64,000 bases of DNA from G963677325 sp963677325 (GTDB taxonomy: Bacteria; Bacteroidota; Bacteroidia; Bacteroidales; Prolixibacteraceae): the NCBI GenBank assembly GCA_963677325.2, contig CAXXGM010000003.1, positions 558,001 to 622,000 of the forward strand. The letters run 5' to 3'. The notes beneath the pieces are model-generated. The model was not told where the DNA came from. It did not search any database and saw only the letters and a list, made by a program, of their open reading frames with translations. The position numbers and the translations under genes were made by a program. Positions 19,231 to 27,202 of the stretch are shown here, piece by piece (the stretch's first letter is position 1; every line of letters starts with the position of its first letter).

Positions 19231-19802
19231 CGGTAAATTCTTTAGTTTAAAAATATAATACTATTGAAACAGGTTAAGGAAATAATACGTTAAATTAAGA
19301 ATACAAATTTCAAATTTCTTTTTAAATATTTTAATGTAACTACAAATTAATTTATAAAAATTATTTTGACGATTTATTATCAGCAGAATTTATTTTTTTA
19401 ACTATAGCTGTCTTATTTTCACTATATTTCAACGATGGCTTTCCAGATAAGTATATGAAATAAAATTACGACGTATCTTAGATTGACGAATTTTATTTTA
19501 GAAATGGATTCCTTTTTGTTATATTATGTATGTTCTCTTTAAAAAAGCCGGGACGAACCTGGTACGGACCAAATACGGACTTAATACGAGGAAAGTCCAT
19601 GTGAAATTTAAGTATATTATTGTTAAATGATAAAATGAATGTAAGACAGACGTCAATTTGTTCTCATTACTTAGATATTTAAAAGGTTCATCCTTGTTTT
19701 CCGAAACTGCTTTTTATAATCAGGATGAATTATTAACCTGACTTTTTTATATTAATTTTGCTTAAGTGTTTAGTTTGTTTATCATATTTTGAAACGAAAA
19801 TA
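19231..19802. other. 572-base AT-rich intergenic region upstream of pfkA
   Basis: No gene is apparent. Visible content: a hairpin with arms AAATAAAATT and AATTTTATTT (about 19458-19500); a short 11-base direct repeat (TACGGACCAAA 19563-19573, TACGGACTTAA 19574-19584, then TACGAGGAAA); a GGACTT/AAGTCC hairpin overlapping it; a TTCATCCT/AGGATGAA pair (19687-19694 and 19722-19729); and a -7 box TAATTTTG at 19753-19760. Any of these could control pfkA. Confidence 0.45.
19753..19760 (+). promoter_or_regulatory. Possible -7 promoter box of pfkA
   Basis: TAATTTTG fits TAnnTTTG and lies 42 bases before the pfkA ATG. No TTTG is found at the expected upstream distance, so support is partial. Confidence 0.4.
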
Positions 19803-20837
19803 ATGGGAAAAAAGATAGCTATACTGACAGCTGGAGGAGATTGTCCTGGATTGAATGCTGCGATACGAGGTGTCGGGAAAACGGCCATTGTAAAGCACGG
19901 GATGGAAGTGATAGGATTTACAGCGGGTTTCAGTGGTTTAATCCACAAAGAATATGTCTATCTTGATGAAACCAAATTGTCCGGGCTTCTTACTCTTGGT
20001 GGAACCATCCTGGGTACCTCAAGAGAAAAACCTTTCAAAATTGAAAAAGGGGAGGATTTTAATGACAAACCCGAACTGATTAAGAGCAATTACCAGGAAC
20101 TCGGTCTGGATTGCGTAATCTGCATCGGGGGAAACGGAACCATGAAAACTGCTCATCTGCTTGCCAGAGAAGGTCTTAATATCATCGGTATACCTAAAAC
20201 GATCGATAATGATGTATTTGGTACCGATATTACCTTTGGCTTTGACTCTGCGGTAAGTATTGCAACAGACGCCATTGACCGTCTTCACTCCACGGCCAAC
20301 TCCCATCAGAGGGCGATGGTCATTGAAGTGATGGGGCACCACGCGGGTTGGATTGCATTGTACGCGGGAATGGCCGGAGGAGGCGATATTATACTTATTC
20401 CTGAGATAAAATATAAAGTGGAAAATGTGTGCCGGAGTATTGTGGAAAGATTTTCCAAGGGGAAGACCTCCGCGATCGTAGTGGTTGCAGAAGGAATTGA
20501 AAAGCCGGATAACATCAATGCAGCAGCTTACCTGGTGGATAAAATACAGAAAAATACCGGGGTAGAAGCCAGGGAAACGAGGTTAGGATATATCCAACGA
20601 GGGGGAAGCCCTTCCGCAACCGACCGCATTCTTGCAACCCGTTATGGCGCCTATGCCACGGAGCTTATTGCAGAAGGTGAGTACGGTAAAATGGTAACAA
20701 TCCGCGGGGGAGTTCTGGATACCATAGATCTAAAAGAAGTTGGGAATAAATTGCGCCTGGTTGATCCGATGGATTCACTCATAACCAAGGCGAGGAATAT
20801 GGGAGTTCTGTTCGGAGATGAAAAACAGGTTTTCTGA
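19803..20837 (+). CDS. pfkA: 6-phosphofructokinase, group III type
   Basis: The 344-residue enzyme has the PFK signatures TAGGDCPGLNAAIRG (9-23), GGTILGTSR (66-74), IGGNGT (108-113) and PKTIDND (131-137), and the effector-region motif GHHAGWIALYAG. It phosphorylates fructose 6-phosphate in glycolysis. At the two positions that separate donor types, it has Gly112 (ATP-type GGxG, not the GGDD of pyrophosphate enzymes) and Lys132 (PKTIDND), the combination of group III ATP enzymes. Asn111 replaces the usual Asp/Glu of GGDG/GGEG, which is unusual. The frame extends to a TTG at 19758, but the ATG at 19803 gives the conserved N-terminus. Confidence 0.93.
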   Translation: MGKKIAILTAGGDCPGLNAAIRGVGKTAIVKHGMEVIGFTAGFSGLIHKEYVYLDETKLSGLLTLGGTILGTSREKPFKIEKGEDFNDKPELIKSNYQELGLDCVICIGGNGTMKTAHLLAREGLNIIGIPKTIDNDVFGTDITFGFDSAVSIATDAIDRLHSTANSHQRAMVIEVMGHHAGWIALYAGMAGGGDIILIPEIKYKVENVCRSIVERFSKGKTSAIVVVAEGIEKPDNINAAAYLVDKIQKNTGVEARETRLGYIQRGGSPSATDRILATRYGAYATELIAEGEYGKMVTIRGGVLDTIDLKEVGNKLRLVDPMDSLITKARNMGVLFGDEKQVF

Positions 20838-20895
20838 TGTATTTTTCCCCGAGTAATGAATGTTATATTTTTTTTCTTTTTTAACAGTTTTTTTA

Positions 20896-20903
20896 TATAT
20901 TTG
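20896..20903 (+). promoter_or_regulatory. -7 promoter box of the DUF1573 gene
   Basis: TATATTTG fits TAnnTTTG and lies about 57 bases before the ATG at 20961. The expected -33 position is T-rich but has no TTTG. Confidence 0.5.
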
Positions 20904-20960
20904 AAGGTAATGAACAAAATATTTAAATTTATTTCATTCATTTAATTTGCTTTTACGATT

Positions 20961-22079
20961 ATGAAGAAATTATTTGCCTTATTGACTTTCCTTCTTTTTG
21001 TGGGTTATTACTATGAAAGTAATGCCCAGGGTGTGGCTGAAATTAAATTTGACAAAATGGATCACCTTTTTGGCAAGATTTCTGAAGATGCCGGACCGGC
21101 AGTTCATGTATTTAATTTTGTAAACATGGGGAAAGTACCTCTGGTGATTTCATCTGCCAACGCCTCCTGTGGATGTACGGCTCCTGAATGGACTAAAGAA
21201 CCTATTTTGCCAGGTAAATCAGGACTTATTAAGGTCTCCTATGATCCTAAAAACCGTCCGGGAGCTTTTACAAAATCAATTACCGTTTTTGCCAATGTAC
21301 CTAACTCAACCCGGGTATTGACCATTTCGGGGGAAGTGCTTCCTCATGTGAAGACCATTGAGGAAATGTATCCGAGCGATCTTAGTTTGTTACGGATGAA
21401 AAGCAACTACATGGATTTTGTTAAAATAAAAGATAATGAAATCAAGACCGATACTCTTTTTTTCTATAATCCAGGCACTGAACCTGTAACCATCGGATAT
21501 AAATTTCTGCCGTCCTATGTTAAAATAAAAGCTGTCCCGGAAACAGTTCAACCCAAAAAGAAAGGATATTTTCTGATTTCCTGGGACGGCAATCAGAAGA
21601 CTGACTATGGCGATCAGATGAATCGGATCTATTTATTACTCAACGGGAAGGATAATCCAAATTTTGGCTTAACTGTAAGGGCAACCATCGAAGAAGATTT
21701 TTCTAAAATGAGCGCTTCCGAATTGGCTAATGGTCCTAAAATTGAATTTAACTCCAAAACTTTCCAGTTTGGTGAAATTACCGAAGGGCAGAAAGTTGAT
21801 TACGTTTTTAAGATTATGAATAAAGGGAAACGTGATCTTTTAATCCGGAGCACAAAAGGTTCATGCGGCTGTACGGCCGCCAATACCGGATCAAATCTTG
21901 TTAAACCGGGACAAAGCACCGATTTAAAGGTATCTTTTGATTCACGGGGAAAAGAAGGAATGCAGAATAAAACAGTTACCATCATTTCGAACGATCCTTC
22001 ACAATCAACCGTAACGTTAGCCGTTGCGGGGACCGTAAAGAAAAAGGAAGAGACATCAAATCAGACCACTCAGAAATAA
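20961..22079 (+). CDS. Secreted protein with two DUF1573 domains
   Basis: The 372-residue protein has a signal peptide (MKKLFALLTFLLFVGYYYES, cut near SNAQ) and two DUF1573 Ig-like domains. The first (about 25-130) has FGKISEDAGPAVHVFNFVN and SCGCTAP; the second (about 255-360) has FQFGEITEGQKVDYVFKIMN and SCGCTAA. The paired CGC motif is the hallmark of this family. Between them is a diverged third beta region. The family is abundant in Bacteroidota and is thought to be an exported structural or adhesion-type domain; the function is unknown. It stands alone between pfkA and meaB with its own promoter box. Confidence 0.85.
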   Translation: MKKLFALLTFLLFVGYYYESNAQGVAEIKFDKMDHLFGKISEDAGPAVHVFNFVNMGKVPLVISSANASCGCTAPEWTKEPILPGKSGLIKVSYDPKNRPGAFTKSITVFANVPNSTRVLTISGEVLPHVKTIEEMYPSDLSLLRMKSNYMDFVKIKDNEIKTDTLFFYNPGTEPVTIGYKFLPSYVKIKAVPETVQPKKKGYFLISWDGNQKTDYGDQMNRIYLLLNGKDNPNFGLTVRATIEEDFSKMSASELANGPKIEFNSKTFQFGEITEGQKVDYVFKIMNKGKRDLLIRSTKGSCGCTAANTGSNLVKPGQSTDLKVSFDSRGKEGMQNKTVTIISNDPSQSTVTLAVAGTVKKKEETSNQTTQK

Positions 22080-22153
22080 GTAAATTCATATTCTGCTTTC
22101 TATATTACAGCAGTATTTCTACTCATTTAGAGGGTGTAAATTGCTGTTTTATT

Positions 22154-22206
22154 TGGCTTTAGCCACATTTTACATGGTAAAAATGTGGCTAAAGCCATCT
22201 TTTTTT
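22154..22206 (+). terminator. Long hairpin with T-run after the DUF1573 gene
   Basis: TGGCTTTAGCCACATTTT (22154-22171) pairs with AAAATGTGGCTAAAGCCA (22180-22197), leaving a short loop, and TCTTTTTTT follows. As read it would terminate the DUF1573 message strongly. The sequence also looks like a dispersed REP-type repeat, so the two roles may overlap. Confidence 0.6.
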
Positions 22207-22215
22207 AGCCTTGTA

Positions 22216-22235
22216 CCGTCAACTAAAGTTGACGG
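22216..22235. repeat. Perfect 20-base REP-like palindrome
   Basis: CCGTCAACT (22216-22224), two A, then AGTTGACGG (22227-22235) form a perfect palindrome just after the long hairpin. I recall such ACCGTCAACTxxAGTTGACGG words as dispersed intergenic repeats in environmental Bacteroidota. Confidence 0.55.
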
Positions 22236-22322
22236 CAATGGATCGGAAACAGACTTTTTGGACATCCTCTTTAATTCTCTTATGAATCTTAAAAAATAGT
22301 AATTTCGCAGAAAACTATTCAA

Positions 22323-23450
22323 ATGAGTCAAAAGGATCCTGTCTATCATCATGAAAATGATCCTAAATACATTGGATTAAATGTAAATGCCGGTATTGAA
22401 AGACCTGATATGGTGAATGAAGATTCTGTAAAGAGATTTCTGAAGAAAAGCAAAAGACCATTATTATCCGTTGATGAATATTTCAATGGAATCAGAAGTG
22501 GAAGTATTTCGTTACTCAGTCAGGCAATAACTCTTATAGAAAGTAAAAAGCCCGATCATCAGAAGCTGGCTCAGGATATTATTATAAAGTGCCTTCCTTT
22601 CTCGGGAAAGTCTGTCAGACTTGGAATTACCGGGGTGCCCGGAGCGGGGAAAAGTACCTTCATTGAAGCGCTGGGGAAACAAATAACCAAAAATGGCGGG
22701 AAATTGGCTGTTCTTGCTATCGATCCAAGTTCAGAACGGACCAAAGGTTCGATCCTTGCAGATAAAACGCGAATGGAAGAGCTCTCTTCCAATCCTTCCG
22801 CTTACATCAGACCTAGTCCTTCAGCGGGGTCTCTTGGGGGGGTGGCCAGAAAAACCCGTGAGACACTGATTTTATGTGAAGCTGCCGGTTTTGATACTAT
22901 TTTTATAGAAACTGTAGGAGTAGGTCAATCGGAAACTGCAGTTCATTCCATGGTGGATTTTTTTCTTTTAATTCAGATTGCCGGTGCCGGTGATGAACTC
23001 CAGGGGATTAAACGTGGAATCATGGAAATGGCTGATGCCATCGTAATCAATAAAGCTGATGGAGACAATATTGACCGGGCTAATTTAGCCGCAGCACAAT
23101 TCAGAAATGCCCTTCATCTCTTTCCTCCCTCTCCTTCGGGCTGGATTCCCCGGGTATTAACCTGTTCATCCAAAACACATGCCGGAGTGCCTGAGGTTTG
23201 GAGTACTATATCGGACTATGTATTGATGACAAGGGAAAGCCACTTTTTTGAACAAAACCGTCATGACCAATCCAAATACTGGATGTACGAAACAATAAAT
23301 GAAAGTTTAAAAAATAATTTCTATCGCAATACTTTGGTGCGACATAAAATTTCCGAATACGAACACCTGGTATTATCCGATCAGCTGAGTTCTTTTGCTG
23401 CAGCCGGGAAATTGTTGCAGGCATATTACAAATCCATCGACAACGATTAA
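22323..23450 (+). CDS. meaB: Methylmalonyl-CoA mutase-associated GTPase MeaB
   Basis: The 375-residue G3E-type GTPase has the Walker A loop GVPGAGKST (about 102-110), the AIDPSSERTKGSILADKTRM signature (just past it), a FIETVGVGQSE switch region and the NKADGDN base-recognition motif. It guards and reloads the adenosylcobalamin-dependent methylmalonyl-CoA mutase. The mutase genes are not in the window. The N-terminus is about 50 residues longer than the minimal fold, as is common in Bacteroidota. It appears to be a single-gene unit. Confidence 0.93.
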   Translation: MSQKDPVYHHENDPKYIGLNVNAGIERPDMVNEDSVKRFLKKSKRPLLSVDEYFNGIRSGSISLLSQAITLIESKKPDHQKLAQDIIIKCLPFSGKSVRLGITGVPGAGKSTFIEALGKQITKNGGKLAVLAIDPSSERTKGSILADKTRMEELSSNPSAYIRPSPSAGSLGGVARKTRETLILCEAAGFDTIFIETVGVGQSETAVHSMVDFFLLIQIAGAGDELQGIKRGIMEMADAIVINKADGDNIDRANLAAAQFRNALHLFPPSPSGWIPRVLTCSSKTHAGVPEVWSTISDYVLMTRESHFFEQNRHDQSKYWMYETINESLKNNFYRNTLVRHKISEYEHLVLSDQLSSFAAAGKLLQAYYKSIDND

Positions 23451-23474
23451 ATTTTTTTAAATCTGTTGTTTTCA

Positions 23475-23482
23475 TATCTTTG
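23475..23482 (+). promoter_or_regulatory. -7 promoter box of the TlpA-type gene
   Basis: TATCTTTG fits TAnnTTTG and lies 41 bases before the ATG at 23524. No clear TTTG is present 19-20 bases upstream. Confidence 0.5.
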
Positions 23483-23523
23483 TCCTTTACGAATTTCCTT
23501 TTAAAGGAAAAAAATTCTCAATT

Positions 23524-24621
23524 ATGAAAAATCTTCTTCTTGGATTCTTGGTATTGTCCGGATTGTTCTCCTGTGCAAGGCAGGATGGATTTGTTATTCA
23601 TGGGAAAATTCAGGGCAAGGACAGTGGATTTGTCAATTTGCTTAAGTACGTAGATGGACGTTTAGTGACTGAAGATTCAACAAAAATTGAGAAAGGAAGT
23701 TTTGAGCTGAAGGGGAAGACTGATCTTCCTGAATTCCGGGTTGTAGCCCTTGACACTCATCAGCCGGTAGCACAGTTTTTTGCAGAAAACGGAACCATCT
23801 ACATTAAGGCAAACATGGATAGTCTTAATAAAACTGAAGTAAAAGGTTCAAAATCAAATGTAGAGTTTTCAATTCTTACGGGCGAGATGTTGAATACGAC
23901 CAAAGCGACCGGTGAACTTCAGCAGAATTACATGGAAGCTCAGCGTAAAGGTGATGAAACTGCAATGAATCGGGTCAAGGCCGATTATGAAGCCATGATG
24001 CAAAATCAGAAGGTTTATTTCCGAAATTTTATTCGTGAGCATCCCAAATCTACCGTTTCTCCTTTGGTCGCCTTAATGCAGTTTTCACAGGAACTGACTG
24101 CACATGATGTTGATACTTTGGTTAAATTTTTAGATCCCTCTATTCAGTCATCCATCTATATAACAGAATTGAAAAAAACTGCTGATCGCTTGCGAGTGAC
24201 TGAAGTAGGAGCACAAGCACCGGACTTTACTCTGAGCACTCCTGAAGGAAAGCCTCTGTCTTTATCGTCTCTGCGGGGCAAGATTGTGCTGGTTGATTTC
24301 TGGGCTTCCTGGTGTCAACCGTGCCGTCGCGAGAACCCAAATGTTGTAGCCATTTATAATAAGTTTAGAGATAAAGGATTTGATATCATCGGTGTTTCAC
24401 TCGATAAGGAAAAAGCTTCCTGGGTTAAGGCCATCGCAGATGACAACCTAACATGGCTTCATGTTTCGGATTTGAAGTACTGGCAAAGTGAAGTAGCTTT
24501 AAAATACGGAATTCAGTCAATTCCCTCCTCATTATTGCTGGATAAAGACGGGAAAATAATTGCTAAAAACTTAAGTGGAGAAGCACTTGGTCAGAAACTG
24601 GCTGAATTACTGGGAAAATAG
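23524..24621 (+). CDS. Lipoprotein thiol-disulfide oxidoreductase (DUF4369 + TlpA-like thioredoxin)
   Basis: The 365-residue lipoprotein has a lipobox at Cys17 (GLFSC). Residues about 20-120 match DUF4369 (FVIHGKIQGKDSGFVNLL), 120-225 form a helical linker, and about 228-365 form a TlpA/AhpC-type thioredoxin domain with the active site C264-Q-P-C267 in WASWCQPCRRENP. The cis-proline region is SIPSSLLLDKDG. Such proteins reduce or shuffle disulfides on the periplasmic side of a membrane, for example during cytochrome c maturation or oxidative stress; no partner genes are nearby. It is followed directly by REP-like repeats. Confidence 0.9.
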   Translation: MKNLLLGFLVLSGLFSCARQDGFVIHGKIQGKDSGFVNLLKYVDGRLVTEDSTKIEKGSFELKGKTDLPEFRVVALDTHQPVAQFFAENGTIYIKANMDSLNKTEVKGSKSNVEFSILTGEMLNTTKATGELQQNYMEAQRKGDETAMNRVKADYEAMMQNQKVYFRNFIREHPKSTVSPLVALMQFSQELTAHDVDTLVKFLDPSIQSSIYITELKKTADRLRVTEVGAQAPDFTLSTPEGKPLSLSSLRGKIVLVDFWASWCQPCRRENPNVVAIYNKFRDKGFDIIGVSLDKEKASWVKAIADDNLTWLHVSDLKYWQSEVALKYGIQSIPSSLLLDKDGKIIAKNLSGEALGQKLAELLGK

Positions 24622-24628
24622 GTGCAGA

Positions 24629-24726
24629 TAGAGACGCGATAAATCGCGTCTCTACTGAAGACATCTTTGCTGAAGACATCTCTACTGAAGACACGATCTG
24701 AAGACACGATAAATCGCGTCTCTACT
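24629..24726. repeat. REP-like palindromes and tandem words between convergent genes
   Basis: TAGAGACGCGAT (24629-24640), AA, then ATCGCGTCTCTA (24643-24654) form a perfect palindrome. Degenerate words CTGAAGACATCT/CTGAAGACACGA follow in tandem (24655-24705), then a second partial copy of the palindrome (24705-24724). The last copy supplies the TAG stop codon of rnpA, read on the minus strand (24724-24722). Confidence 0.7.
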
Positions 24727-25108
24727 GGATTTCCTTTTTCAGACGGTTAATAGCTTTATCCATTGCTATATCCAGTTCTTTGTACTGGAGTTTTTCTTTG
24801 CCAATATAGACCATCATCGCAGCCAATTTTTCTTCTTTGGAATTTACTGATTCATAAAGCTGATGCTTATGAAGACGGTATGACTCCCTCATCCTTCTTT
24901 TAAGATAATTTCTGTCGTGTGCCTTTTTGAAATTTCTCTTTGGTACACTAAAAGCTGTCTGAACCGGAGAGGATATGAGGAATTCCGGAGACATTTTCCA
25001 GATGATTTTTAAAGGATAACAAAGGAAAGAATTACCAGAAATAAACATTTCACCAATTACCTTTTGGCTACAGAGTTTTTCTTTCTTACTGAAGATTAAA
25101 GAATCCAT
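24722..25108 (-). CDS. rnpA: Ribonuclease P protein component
   Basis: The 128-residue basic protein has the RnpA core: AFSVPKRNFKKAHDRNYLKR, the RNR-like motif KRRMRESYRLHK, and a C-terminal helix with ELDIAMDKAINRLKKE. It binds the RNase P RNA and helps mature tRNA 5' ends. Length is normal. It is followed upstream on the same strand by hemD and DUF4271, an order I know from other Bacteroidota. Two oddities: its stop codon lies in a REP-like repeat, and heptad repeats end 5 bases before its ATG. rpmH is not next to it. Confidence 0.9.
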   Translation of the reverse strand: MDSLIFSKKEKLCSQKVIGEMFISGNSFLCYPLKIIWKMSPEFLISSPVQTAFSVPKRNFKKAHDRNYLKRRMRESYRLHKHQLYESVNSKEEKLAAMMVYIGKEKLQYKELDIAMDKAINRLKKEIQ

Positions 25109-25112
25109 TTTT

Positions 25113-25267
25113 CAGGCTTTAGACTTTAGGCTGAAGGCTTTAGATCAGAAAGCTTTGTGCCTGATGCCTATAGTCTACATCTACAAAGAGCTTGTTTCAG
25201 ATCATTCCTTAGGGGCTTTAAACTGCAGGTACCCAGATCTAACGCCTACAGTCTAAAGCCTAAAAAC
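25113..25267. repeat. Heptad-repeat element between hemD and rnpA
   Basis: 7-base words run in register at both ends: AGGCTTT AGACTTT AGGCTGA AGGCTTT from about 25116, and the inverse set at about 25231-25263 (read on the minus strand AGGCTTT AGACTGT AGGCGTT). A third shorter cluster is at about 25161-25178. The two ends form a 20-plus-base inverted repeat, so the RNA of the hemD-rnpA operon would carry a long stem just before the rnpA start. Confidence 0.65.
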
Positions 25268-25270
25268 CTT

Positions 25271-26023
25271 TTATTTGTTGTTCTTATTGAACTCTACAAT
25301 AAATTTTTCCAGTGCCATGGTCATGGAGGGGGCTTCGGGTACCGGTGCTTCAATATCAAGCCTTAACCCGGCATCCTTTACCGCTTGTGCCGTGGCAGGG
25401 CCAAAGGTGGCAATTTTAGTTTCCCCCTGTAGAAAATCAGGGAAATTCTGCAATAAGGATTTTATTCCTGAAGGACTAAAGAATACCAGGATATCATAAT
25501 TCACATCTTTTAGGTCAGATAAATCGCTGCTGACCGTGCGGTACATGATTGCCTGTGTATAATTTATCTTTGCCTGTTCAAGAAGGACCGGAATTTCATC
25601 CTTATGAATATCCGACAGAGGAATCAGAAAATTCTCTTCCTTATGCTTTGAAAGAACATCGATCAAATCGGTAAATTTCCCGTTTGCAAAGAATATCTTA
25701 CGTTTCCTGTAAACGATGTATTTCTGAAGATAAAAGGCGGTGGCTTCAGAAATGCAAAAATACTTCATCGTATCGGGAATGGTTAATCTCAATTCCAGTG
25801 CAAGCCTGAAAAAATGATCAATTGCAGTGCGACTCGTAAAAATAACGGCTGTATGACTGAGAATATTAATCCTATCCTTTCGGAAATCTTTGGCAGATAC
25901 CGGTTCTACCTGAATAAATGGACGAAAATCGATTTTCAGGTTATTTTTAACAGCCAAATCATAATAAGGTGAATTGGCAAAGTTCGGTTCCGGCTGAGAA
26001 ACTAATATTTTCCTTATTTTCAA
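25271..26023 (-). CDS. hemD: Uroporphyrinogen-III synthase
   Basis: The 250-residue protein has the two-lobed HemD pattern: ILVSQPEPN at the start, VIFTSRTAIDHFF at about 60-72, and in the second lobe YDILVFFSPSGIKSLLQNFP followed by KIATFGPATAQAVKDAGLR. HemD closes hydroxymethylbilane into uroporphyrinogen III in the heme and siroheme pathway. The family is poorly conserved, and these motifs are among its few constants. It lies between DUF4271 (39-base gap) and rnpA on the same strand. Other heme genes are not in the window. Confidence 0.88.
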   Translation of the reverse strand: MKIRKILVSQPEPNFANSPYYDLAVKNNLKIDFRPFIQVEPVSAKDFRKDRINILSHTAVIFTSRTAIDHFFRLALELRLTIPDTMKYFCISEATAFYLQKYIVYRKRKIFFANGKFTDLIDVLSKHKEENFLIPLSDIHKDEIPVLLEQAKINYTQAIMYRTVSSDLSDLKDVNYDILVFFSPSGIKSLLQNFPDFLQGETKIATFGPATAQAVKDAGLRLDIEAPVPEAPSMTMALEKFIVEFNKNNK

Positions 26024-26062
26024 ATTATTGGCTTTTATAAATTTCTATTTTCTTCTTTCTCT

Positions 26063-27109
26063 TTATCCCATTGTCATGATTTTAAAAATCAAAAACAGTG
26101 GTAGGATTTCAAGGAGACAAAGGTACAAAATCAAATAGAAAATTGAAATGCCTTTTCGATTTCCTATATAAATACTTCTGATGATTGAAACAAAATAAAA
26201 TACAGCGATCAGGAACATCATAATGTACACGGTCACGATAGTGACTCTTTGCTCAATGGCATGAATAGTGGCAATAGGCAATAAGCATAGGCCTAATGCT
26301 TTATAAAACAGAAACATGTTGAAGGTCGACTCATCAATTTCTTCTTCAAGCATAATGACGGTGCCTACTGCATGATAGATTAGATTCTTGAGTAAGAAGA
26401 ACCCATTGATGCAAATAAATAATAGCAGGAAAAACAATATTCCAGGTAATCCGGGTATATTTACATGAAAAAAATGCAGGATCTGATATACAGAAAGAGG
26501 AACAATCAGGTAGAAAATGAAATTAAGCCGGATGGCGCCATATAGTTTTTTGTATCCCCGTTCGCCGTAAAGTCTTGTTGCTTCGCTCACCTTAACCATA
26601 CTACCCATCAGCAGATCAAGATATTTATTGAATCCGACCCTTACCGATGCAAAAAGTATCCATGCCAGTAAAAGAATTCCCAACAACCAATCCTCTCGTT
26701 GAAAGCTCAGGATTTTACCCTCTAAACCATAAGGTTTGGTCGATTTTTCTGTAGAGGTACGTATTTGTTCCCGGAAAAGAGAATCTGAAAGGAATTCTAC
26801 GTTACCAAAACCAATCGTATCTCCTTCAGCGCTGTAATATCCGGGATTACCGGTATAAATATTCCACAGTGAATCGGGTGTGGAACGGAGGGATTGTTGC
26901 TCTTTATTATGATAGGTATTTTGAACTTCCTGATCCCTGTCTCTTTGATCAATCCGGGGCAATACTCTTGTGGTATTGGCATCGAATGTTTTTTTAGGGA
27001 TGATCAGTTTACTCTTCTGGGTATCTCTATAAACCTGCGAATGCCCTTTCTGATTATTATGGGAAGCAGTTTTTGTTTTTAGAGGGTAATTTTTTTCCGC
27101 AGTCGACAT
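26063..27109 (-). CDS. DUF4271 integral membrane protein
   Basis: The 348-residue protein has a soluble polar N-terminal part (1 to about 140) and then some six hydrophobic segments (from LLGILLLAWILFASVRVGF to LPLFLIFKIM). The membrane half matches DUF4271, a Bacteroidota family of unknown function usually encoded next to hemD. TATATTTG on the minus strand (27137-27130) is a good -7 box about 21 bases before the start codon, so this may be the operon promoter for DUF4271-hemD-rnpA. The role of the protein is unknown. Confidence 0.82.
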   Translation of the reverse strand: MSTAEKNYPLKTKTASHNNQKGHSQVYRDTQKSKLIIPKKTFDANTTRVLPRIDQRDRDQEVQNTYHNKEQQSLRSTPDSLWNIYTGNPGYYSAEGDTIGFGNVEFLSDSLFREQIRTSTEKSTKPYGLEGKILSFQREDWLLGILLLAWILFASVRVGFNKYLDLLMGSMVKVSEATRLYGERGYKKLYGAIRLNFIFYLIVPLSVYQILHFFHVNIPGLPGILFFLLLFICINGFFLLKNLIYHAVGTVIMLEEEIDESTFNMFLFYKALGLCLLPIATIHAIEQRVTIVTVYIMMFLIAVFYFVSIIRSIYIGNRKGISIFYLILYLCLLEILPLFLIFKIMTMG

Positions 27110-27202
27110 ATAACTGATTTTTCACTTTGCAAATATAGTAAATAAGCAAAGACCCTTAATTATGAATGCGAAGACATTGAAGTTGTTTTTTATTGGTTGA
27201 TT

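Noticed and set aside
19803..20837. Pyrophosphate-dependent phosphofructokinase
   Set aside because: The GGDD motif of pyrophosphate enzymes is missing; GGNG favours ATP.
25113..25267. Structured RNA (for example a riboswitch) between hemD and rnpA
   Set aside because: The pairing is explained by the heptad repeat found at several unrelated loci; no known riboswitch core is visible.
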